NCBI RefSeq assembly: GCF_040939455.1
Contig: NC_134119.1
Span: 9,226,501 to 9,290,500 of the forward strand
DNA from: Microcebus murinus
Taxonomy: Eukaryota; Chordata; Mammalia; Primates; Cheirogaleidae
Direction: 5' to 3'
DNA: 64,000 nt
The notes under the pieces are model-generated. The model had not been told where the DNA came from. It worked only from the letters and a program-made list of their open reading frames with translations, and did not search any database. The position numbers were made by a program, and so were the translations under genes. This document shows positions 56,934 to 64,000 of this stretch, piece by piece; the stretch's first letter is position 1, and each line of letters begins with the position of its first letter.

Positions 56934-59074
56934 GATTTTATGCCTTAATTTCTATTTTCCCTGATCCTAAATTTCTATGTTTATTTATTTTTTTATTATT
57001 TCATTTTGTTTGCTGCCTTTGTGTGTGTACACTACCTCATGTTCCTTTTAGGAAAAAACAGGTTATAAATAGTAAAAACACATTCTCCATATCCCCAAGT
57101 CAAAGAAAGCATTGAGTAGGTGCTACCCAACAAGCTTAAACCATAAATTAAATTTCTTGGGATGTGGGGAAGGGAGGAGGAACATAGGAGGAAACAAGAG
57201 ACACCTCTGTTTGGGGGAAAGAAGAAATAGAGCTCAAAAATATCCATTTTTATCTCACAGGACTGAGGAAATTTAGTAAAGCACGAAGTCAAGTAACTCC
57301 ACGAGACTTTGAAGCCCCTTCTCTGCACCACGGCAGGACTAAGCAGTCGCCCGTGCAGCTCCAGAAACTCCGGCCTGTGGCCTGGCAGGCCGGCCCGGCC
57401 AGGGCTCAGCAGCTTTCTACCTTCCATGGCACTCGGAAAACAAAATGTTCTGGGTGAAAAGCACTGCGCGGTGTTCTGTTACCCAGACGCAGGATTTATG
57501 AAGTGCTTATGAGGTTAATCGGGAACAGACCCAGAGGGGGAAAAAAATAAAAAACAAACACCTTATTCTTATTCTTACTTTATTTTAACAAAATCCAGAT
57601 AAGACTAAGAGTTTGTTTGGGGTTTTTTTTCCCCCACCCATACACACGCCCAACACAACCCCACCGGTCAAATTTTTAGTCTTTAGGTAATTTTACCCGA
57701 TAAAGCGAATATGTTAAGTACTGGCCACTCTTCTGGTGACTCCCTTTTAGAGGGAAACGGTGACCACATATCCAGAAGGTCAAAGGCCCCATGACTTTGG
57801 ATCATCTAAAAATACTCATATGATTCTTGGACCCTTTAGCAGCAGTCCTTTCAGACGTGTCTCTACACCCGCTCTGCCATTCCCCCCGAGGTGGGCAGAT
57901 GATGACAGCCACGGAGTGGTGTGGCCAGCACGAGCATCCCTCTGGGCGAGGGAAAGCGCAAACGCCACGAGCCAGGAGCCCGGGAGAGGCCATCATTTCA
58001 GCGGGGAAAATATGCACAAACACGCGCCGGGGACCTCGCAGAAACGTCTTCCTTGTCATATGACAATCCCTTGTGGCTTCATCCCGGCTCAGGGGATGCG
58101 GCGCCACAGGAGAACACGCAGTGATAAGGTTTCCCTTTCTGATTTAAAAGTCATGTTTGAAGCATTTCGTTAAGAAATTGTAGAGAAAAACTCATCTCTC
58201 ATTAAACATGATAGGAAGGGTTTCGACATTCTTTTTCCATTCACCTTCTCATTACGGGAAATGCTGCAGCCAGTGTCACTCAGGTATAAACTAAAAGGTC
58301 AGTTCTTCCGCAAGGAGGCTTCGTAATGGGTTAGAAAACACTGCGAGACACCCCCAGTGCGAACTCCGGATCATCGCTCCGCCTGCCCACGCTTCTCTCT
58401 GCTCCCCACAGTGGAACTGCATTTCAGGGGGACAAATATTTCACTTTTTAATTTTTTCTCATTGTTTAGACGCTCCTATGCTTAATATCAAAAACTGTTA
58501 ACCCTATCTCACCCCTAACCTAAGAAATCCTCAGCTAAGCCCACGGCATAAGTTGGCGAATTCCCACCGTCACCTCCAAGCACATCACCTCCAGGGAAAT
58601 TTCTCAGATGTTCCCCTTACCCCTCCCCACAGGCCACCGAGGCCCACTGCTTCTGCCTCTGAATTTTTAAACCCCCAACTTGTCTATAACATTCATTTGA
58701 AATGACAGTATGTTATCTGCATAGGTGTGCATAGGTGAGTGAAAGCAGGTGCAGGTAGGGACAGCTGAGTGAAGGTGAGTACTCGTGGTATAGACAAGTC
58801 TGGCCTCCGAAAACTGATCCATCCCAGGATGGGAATCAAGGAAGGCTCCCTGAGGACATGTCGGATGAGTAGGTGCTGGATGGTCAAGGAAAACTAAAAC
58901 AAGGGGCTACAAAATGTGCCTAAGAATAAAAGAAAAAGTGCTGGCCTGCAAGTCAGGAGGCCCACTAGACATCAAATCCTGCAGGAGCAAGCTCAGTACC
59001 CAGCACACAGCAAAGAATGATGAAAGGCCTTCAGGGGAAAGTAACAGCAGGGAAAAGGCCCCAAGGTAAAACAA
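56934..59074. other. Repeat-poor DNA, CpG-richer stretch at 57730-58130
   Basis: About 2.1 kb without a named transposon. The part from 57730 to 58130 carries scattered CpGs ('cacgcgccggggacctcgca', 'ggggatgcggcgccacagga') and overlapping domain-free ORFs. It is not dense enough to call a CpG island by eye. Candidate regulatory or conserved sequence. Confidence 0.35.
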
Positions 59075-59245
59075 CAGGCTTAGTCTACGCAACAGTCACT
59101 TCTCAGCTTTCCATGTCCACATGAGTCACCTGGGAGATTGGTAAGATGGGGCTCTGATGCGACAGGTGATAGGTGGGGCCTGAGATTCTGGTGTCTGACA
59201 AGCTGCAGGGACATCAGTGCACCTGGCCCACACTTTGAATAGCAC
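59075..59245 (+). mobile_element. MER20-type hAT MITE
   Basis: 'catgagtcacctgggagatt', 'tggggcctgagattctggtg' and 'cccacactttgaatagcac' are MER20 in sense. Confidence 0.8.
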
Positions 59246-59384
59246 AGGTTAAACCACAAGGACATTTATTGTTTACTCAACAAAAAATTGGAAGTGGATG
59301 GTTCAGTTAGTCAAGCTACTAGGCTTTTTGGCCAGGGTCTATCTGATACTTGGGAAGGACTTGAGATATGTCAATATCTCAATG

Positions 59385-59515
59385 TGTGATGTAATGTGAT
59401 GTAATATAGTTTTATGTAATATAATGTAACACAAATAATATATATGCTTTCATATATAAGTATACATTAACATAGCTACTATATATATATACACACACAC
59501 ACACAAATTTTGACA
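59385..59515 (+). repeat. Simple-repeat cluster (TGTGATGTAA)2, (TA)n(CA)n
   Basis: Two TGTGATGTAA units, TGTAATATAA-like units, then (AT)n followed by (AC)n at about 59483-59505. Confidence 0.88.
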
Positions 59516-59599
59516 ATTGTCACTCTATGATCACTAACCAATCAAAGCAGATGAAAGCTGTGAATGGTATGGCCATAACAGTGTACACTACAAATTGTA

Positions 59600-59665
59600 A
59601 TGCATGTATATATATGTATACACACACATGTACATACACATGAGCACACATATACAAGTATACCT
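59600..59665 (+). repeat. Degenerate (TA)n/(CACA)n repeat
   Basis: TGTATATATATG, ACACACACATG, ACATACACATG and similar units. Confidence 0.8.
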
Positions 59666-60857
59666 GAGAGATTGCACAACAACAAGAGCCAAAGAAGAGA
59701 AACATGCTTAAACACTAATTTCTTAGGAACAAAGAAGGTAATTAGACCCTCATGCACACCTGCTCTGCATGGACAGTTTCCCTTCTCTGACAGCGGTACC
59801 AAAGTGTGACTCCAATGTGACAGTTTGCTACAGTGGAACTTCTTGTCATCTAACCTGAAAGTAAAAACTGTTCATTCTTACAGGCCATATCTGTCCCACA
59901 AATAAGTTTTGTTTGGCCTAAACAGTATGTTATATTAATATTCTCCTTAAATTTAAGATTATTTTTAAATAAGGAAATTTAGCACTGGAAATCCAGGCTT
60001 CTCTCAGAAAACCAGAATCGCAGAGACTCTGAACCCACATCTCTACTAGGCGGCCACTGGCTCGAGCTGGGGGCCCATCCCCTTTAGAGGCGTTAGGCCA
60101 CAGGTTGTCTGCCTCCCTCCTCCCTCAGCCCCTAAGGCTTTGGAGTTTGCAACCTGTGCTTTAAGACTCTGTATGTTGTGTTGGCTGTGGCTCTTTCACA
60201 CTCCATGCATGGGATGGAAAAGTTCTGGCTACTTTAGTCTGACTTTGTTTGGTGACCACACATCGCCTCTCCCACAAAAAGGACCAGTTTCCCTGCAAGA
60301 CTTATTTCTACCTCTTTATGTCTTGACTTGGAGTATAGTCAGACAAAAGTGCCCAGCTTTTCAGATCCAAATGCCCTGTGGTTTTGTACAAGGTTGAGTC
60401 CCTGCCATTTCTTGGTGCATCCCTGATGTCACCTAATACTCTGCTGACCTTTCTGGCTACCATCATGCAATGGCCCAAGGTCTTTGAGAACAACCAGTGC
60501 ACGCATTAGAACTAGTGATAGAAGCCCTGCTCCTTCTCTTCCCCTCAATCCTTCTAATGTTGACAGAAGTAGCTCAAAGACATAACCCCTAGGGCCCTGG
60601 TTGTCTTACTTTATCTAGATATCTTTATGATACCAGGCCTGGGTGTCAAGACTCCCAAACACACTGGGTTTCCTTTTTATTGCAATCTACTGAAATGGCT
60701 CTTTACTGCTACCTGCAAACACACAGATGATTGAGATGATGCAGCTCCAGTTAAAATGCTCATAAATTACAAGTGAGGTTAAGCCAGGTCCTGCAGGTAA
60801 GTGACAGATATGGATACAAGTTAGGTGTTTGGGGATGCTTCTGGGTCCTAAAGTATC
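59666..60857. other. Mostly unique DNA
   Basis: A weak hAT-like piece ('caggccatatctgtcccaca') lies near 59880. Otherwise nothing recognised. Confidence 0.35.
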
Positions 60858-61045
60858 ATTTATAAAGAGTTGAGTTTTCCAAACTTAAGTGCCCAAGGAA
60901 GGTCATGGAGAGTGCTTGTTAAAAATATGTATTCCCAGGGCCCTCCTTCAGAGAGTCAGACTCAGAAAATGGGGCAGGGAGCCTGGACGCTTCTGCTGTG
61001 ATAACCTTGCCCCAGCGACTCTGATCATCAGGTAAGGCTGGAAAA
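60858..61045 (+). mobile_element. MER20-type hAT MITE
   Basis: 'ttttccaaacttaagtgccc', 'gcttgttaaaaatatgtatt' and 'cagggccctccttcagagag' are MER20, diverged. Confidence 0.65.
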
Positions 61046-61149
61046 CATCAGCACGAGACCATGGATCCCAGACGTGGCTGAGCCTTGGACGCACCTGGAT
61101 GCCTGTTAAGCATCTGGCTCATCAGGTACATCTGGAAGCCATCTTTCTA

Positions 61150-61286
61150 GCTGCGCTTCACAGAAGTGAATGTGCACAGGAATCATCTGGGGATCTGGGG
61201 AAAATGCAGATTCTGATTCTGCAGGTCTGGAGCGGGGCCTGAGATTCTACATTTTTAACAAGCTCCCAGGTGACACTGTTATTGAC
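61150..61286 (+). mobile_element. MER20-type hAT MITE, partial
   Basis: 'aggaatcatctggggatctg', 'gcagattctgattctgcagg' and 'acaagctcccaggtgacact' are MER20 in sense, 3' end missing. Confidence 0.75.
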
Positions 61287-61795
61287 AGTCAGCAGGACCA
61301 ATGACCTAATTTGTGAGGTTCAGCATAAAATGAAAATGCTGGGTCCCTTGTTCAGAAAGCAATTTAAAAAGATGTTTCTTCTGTATTTTCTCTATCTGTC
61401 GTGGTGTTTTTATTTATTTTTTTTTTATTTATTTATTTTTTTTGTCGTGGTGTTTTTAAATTTGCTTTTTAATGTTGTACTCTCCTGAGCACAAGGATGC
61501 TCCCAAGGTGAGTTCAATGGGATGAGGCCCCACAAGAACACAGGACAGCAGCCGTCACTGGGCAGTGCTGGGAAGTCAGGTGCTGAGAACCCGTCCAGAG
61601 AGGTGGACAGGCAGCAGAAGGCAAGATCTAATGTGAGCTGAGACTCTAAGTCCCCAATACAAGTAATGTTCCATTGGACTTCACTTACAAAATATAAATT
61701 TAAAAATAAAATTAACAATCTCAAGGTGGCAACCACAGAGCATTAAACTCCAAGCTTGGATCCCTCTTTCAAGTGCAGGACCCTATGACTTTGCT
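61287..61795 (+). mobile_element. Possible old DNA-transposon, split
   Basis: 'gctgggtcccttgttcagaa' (61339) and 'tcaaggtggcaaccacagag' then 'cattaaactccaagcttgga' (61721-61760) resemble the two halves of an old mammalian repeat. The middle is unassigned. Confidence 0.3.
61412..61442 (-). mobile_element. Poly(T) stub: tail-only L1-mediated insertion
   Basis: A 31-bp run of T with spaced A, bracketed by a perfect 15-bp duplication TGTCGTGGTGTTTTT at 61397-61411 and 61443-61457. The right copy ends TTTTT followed by AAA, the L1 endonuclease TTTT/AA preference as expected for a minus-strand insertion. No SINE or LINE body is present. Confidence 0.75.
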
Positions 61796-62050
61796 CTCAG
61801 TGCATGCCCATGAAGCAGACCATACTCTGATTGGCAAGAATTTGGGGGATCAAATAACCATTCGTTGAAAAGCAGTGACCCCAAACCACTAGCATTCATA
61901 AAGATAGAGTATTCTTTTCTTTGATTAGGGACACTGAGAAATTTTTAAAGTACTATCTCCTATAAAGGAGTCTATATACATATGCAAAAGAAATTTAAAG
62001 GCTAGAACGATTTTCATATAGCACTATATGTACTAAAACTAAAGGAGATG
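61796..62050. other. Unique DNA, no feature recognised
   Basis: No named repeat or gene. Confidence 0.35.
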
Positions 62051-62054
62051 GGGT

Positions 62055-62225
62055 AGAATAGTGGCTAAATGTACTGGCTCTGGAGCCAGACGGGCTAGGT
62101 TCAAGTCCTGTCAGTCTTAGGCAAATTACTTAATTTCCCTGTCCCTCAACTTCCTCACCTATAGAGCCCAATAATTAAGCTACTGATATACCTACCACCT
62201 AAAACATTTGTTAGGGTTAGTAAAT
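62055..62225 (+). mobile_element. MIR SINE
   Basis: 'ctggctctggagccagacgg', 'ggttcaagtcctgtcagtct' and 'ccctcaacttcctcacctat' are sense MIR. Confidence 0.88.
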
Positions 62226-62264
62226 CAACACCCATAAGCAATTGAGAACAGAGACTACATAGGA

Positions 62265-62375
62265 GCTTTTTAAGACAGATATGGTAGAGCAACACTGGCT
62301 GACCACAGCCTGGCAGTCCACCACCTGTTTTGTAAGTAAAGTTTTACTGGAATACCACCATGTCCATCTGCCACT
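62265..62375 (+). mobile_element. Old hAT-like MITE, truncated
   Basis: 'caccacctgttttgtaagta' and 'aagttttactggaatacca' match the 412 family. It is cut at its 3' side by a MaLR LTR. Confidence 0.65.
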
Positions 62376-62525
62376 TGCTGTGGTTTGGATATGGTCTGTC
62401 CCTGCCAAAACTTGTGTTGGAATTTGATCCCCAATACAGCAGTGCTGGGAGGTGAGGTCTAGTGGGAGGAGTTTGGGTCATGGGGGTGGATCCCTCATGA
62501 ATAGATCCCTCTCTGGTCCTTTACA
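62376..62525 (+). mobile_element. MaLR LTR (MST/THE1-like), 5' part
   Basis: Starts 'tgctgtggtttggatatggt', then 'acagcagtgctgggaggtga' and 'cctcatgaatagatccctct'. The 3' half is missing. Confidence 0.85.
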
Positions 62526-63057
62526 GGAAAATGCTACTAACGCCTTTGGTAGAGTATACAATAATAAATTTCAACATCTGGTTTTCAGGAGCGCAGGGTT
62601 TCACACAGGTGATTCAACCTTCAATTTGTTTAAACTAGGTCTAAGTCCTCTTAAAATTGTAAAGAGCAAACATGCACTCTCAAATGTGTTATAGATCATC
62701 CTGTAACACCACTAAAGCCACCATCACTCTAATTTGAATAGCCAGATTAACTGAATTTTGTACAGACCTTGGAATAAACCTTCCAACTAATTTTAGGAAC
62801 ATATTTGAAGTATTATTATGTATAAAAGAATCGTAGTTTGTGAAGTCTATAACTCTGCCCTGGTCTTTCTCAAGAGTTCTGGGCTGTCCTTGTACACTCC
62901 TATAAATTCACATGAGCAAATGCACAGGTAGCATATGCAGGATATCAGCAATTAAATACCAGGTGAAGGACAGGTGCATCCTCTCAGAGTGGGTGTAAGG
63001 GAACAGGTAACAAGACGTGCTCAGGGAATGTTGCTTCCCAATTGTGTTACAGCTAAT
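62526..63057. other. Unique DNA, no feature recognised
   Basis: No named repeat or gene. Confidence 0.35.
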
Positions 63058-63062
63058 GTGCT

Positions 63063-63429
63063 TGTTTTAGTCCCTTTTCTGCTGCTATAATACAATACTA
63101 CAAACTGGCTAATTTATAAAGAATAGAGGTTTATTGAGCTCATGGTTCTGGAGGCTGGGAAGTTGGCCCTGGCATCTAGCAAGGGTCTTCTTGCTGTGTC
63201 ACAACATGGCAAAGGGCATCACACAACAAGGGGGCAAGAGCACCTCAGCTCAGGTCTCTCTCCCTCTTCTTATAAAGCCACCAGTCCCATCAAGGGAGCC
63301 CCACCCTCACCACCGTATCTAATCCTAATTACCTCCCAAAGGTCCCACTTCCAAATACCGTTAACATATGAATTTGGGGATCAGGTGTCCAACACAAGAA
63401 CTTTTAAGGTACAAATTCAAACCATAGCA
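63063..63429 (-). mobile_element. MaLR solo LTR with intact TSD
   Basis: A 367-bp LTR in antisense starting 'tgttttagtcccttttctgc' and ending 'attcaaaccatagca'. Flanked by a perfect 5-bp duplication GTGCT (63058-63062 and 63430-63434). Overlapping ORFs are LTR-derived. Confidence 0.93.
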
Positions 63430-63444
63430 GTGCTCACCTGACCA

Positions 63445-63605
63445 GCAACAACTCAATGAGAGAAATATTATTACAATCCCCATTTTACATGTGAGAAAAT
63501 CCAGGATCAGAGAGGCTGATGTAACTTGTCCAATGTCTCACAGCTGGTAAGTGGTAAAGTTAGGATTTGAACAGGCAGTCTGGTGCAAGAGCCAACCCTG
63601 TAACC
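63445..63605 (-). mobile_element. MIR SINE
   Basis: 'ccccattttacatgtgagaa', 'cagctggtaagtggtaaagt' and 'taggatttgaacaggcagtc' are antisense MIR. Confidence 0.88.
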
Positions 63606-63609
63606 CAGG

Positions 63610-63838
63610 GGTTGCCAAATATTTTCCATAGAGAGCCACCAGGCAGTAAATACTTTTAGCTTTGCAGGCCATACAGTCTCTCACAACTGATTATCAATAA
63701 CTCTGTTGTTGTAAAGAAAAGCAGTCATAGGTGATATATAAATAAAAGGGCAAGGATGCGTTCTAATAAAACTTTGGCAAAGACAGGTGGCTGGCTGCAT
63801 TCGGCCCCCGGCTGTGGTTTGCCTACTCTTACTCTATC
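63610..63838 (-). mobile_element. Old hAT-like MITE
   Basis: 'tttgcaggccatacagtctc', 'gcgttctaataaaactttgg' and 'gctgtggtttgcctactctt' are the 412 family in antisense. Confidence 0.8.
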
Positions 63839-64000
63839 CACTGGGGGAAACTTCTAATAATGGACATCAGGTGACTAAAATACGTCTGACCACACAATAG
63901 GAGTGAAATAAATCATCATTAATATTATTGACTATCCTTACGAAAACAAGAACCATTGTGTGCCTTTGATGACTCTGAACAGTCAACTCTAGCTGTCATT
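63839..64000. other. Unique DNA to window end
   Basis: No named repeat or gene. Confidence 0.35.

Overview
This window is nuclear DNA from a placental mammal, almost certainly a strepsirrhine primate and most likely a lemur. It carries dimeric Alu elements at 31.2, 32.4, 49.9 and 56.6 kb. Several have the extended 'caactaaaaatatataga'-type A-rich linker that I associate with strepsirrhine Alus. They sit on the usual mammalian background of MIR, L2, L1M, MER5/MER20-type hAT and MaLR LTR fossils. The species cannot be fixed from sequence alone.

I find no convincing protein-coding exon, rRNA, tRNA, CRISPR array or operon. All open frames are short (at most 174 codons), have no recognisable domain, and usually lie in repeats, microsatellites or low-complexity DNA. 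The one clear coding relic is a decayed LINE-1 ORF2 C-terminus (4.9-5.3 kb, minus). The window is therefore intergenic, gene-desert or deep-intronic DNA.

Layout: 0-9 kb is AT-rich unique sequence with an old hAT MITE, a TCA-rich microsatellite, a Tigger-like MITE and an L1 in two opposite orientations. 9-14 kb holds L2, a MaLR LTR, MIRs, a 47-bp tandem duplication and the first of two 400-bp TIR elements. 14-21 kb is L2/MIR/LTR rich and includes an ERV1-like LTR. 21.2 kb holds the second 400-bp TIR element. 22-30 kb is a mix of L2, MIR, L1M and unique sequence. 30.2-30.8 kb is a large (TA)-rich tract. 31-34 kb is a repeat cluster with two Alus. 35-47 kb contains long repeat-poor stretches, including a candidate regulatory island at 45.6-46.4 kb. 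47-64 kb mixes DNA-transposon MITEs, MaLR LTRs, MER20 copies, two Alus and repeat-poor islands.

The strongest unusual signals are: (1) two dispersed, exactly 400-bp, TA-flanked inverted-repeat DNA transposons that are about 94-95% identical, suggesting DNA-transposon activity late for a primate; (2) a perfect 13-bp MAF recognition element 14 bp downstream of a TATAAATA box in a repeat-free island; (3) insertions that still show target-site duplications, including one that is only a poly(T) stub; and (4) a perfect 45-bp tandem duplication inside an AT-rich tract that may form cruciforms. I see no undescribed multi-gene system here.
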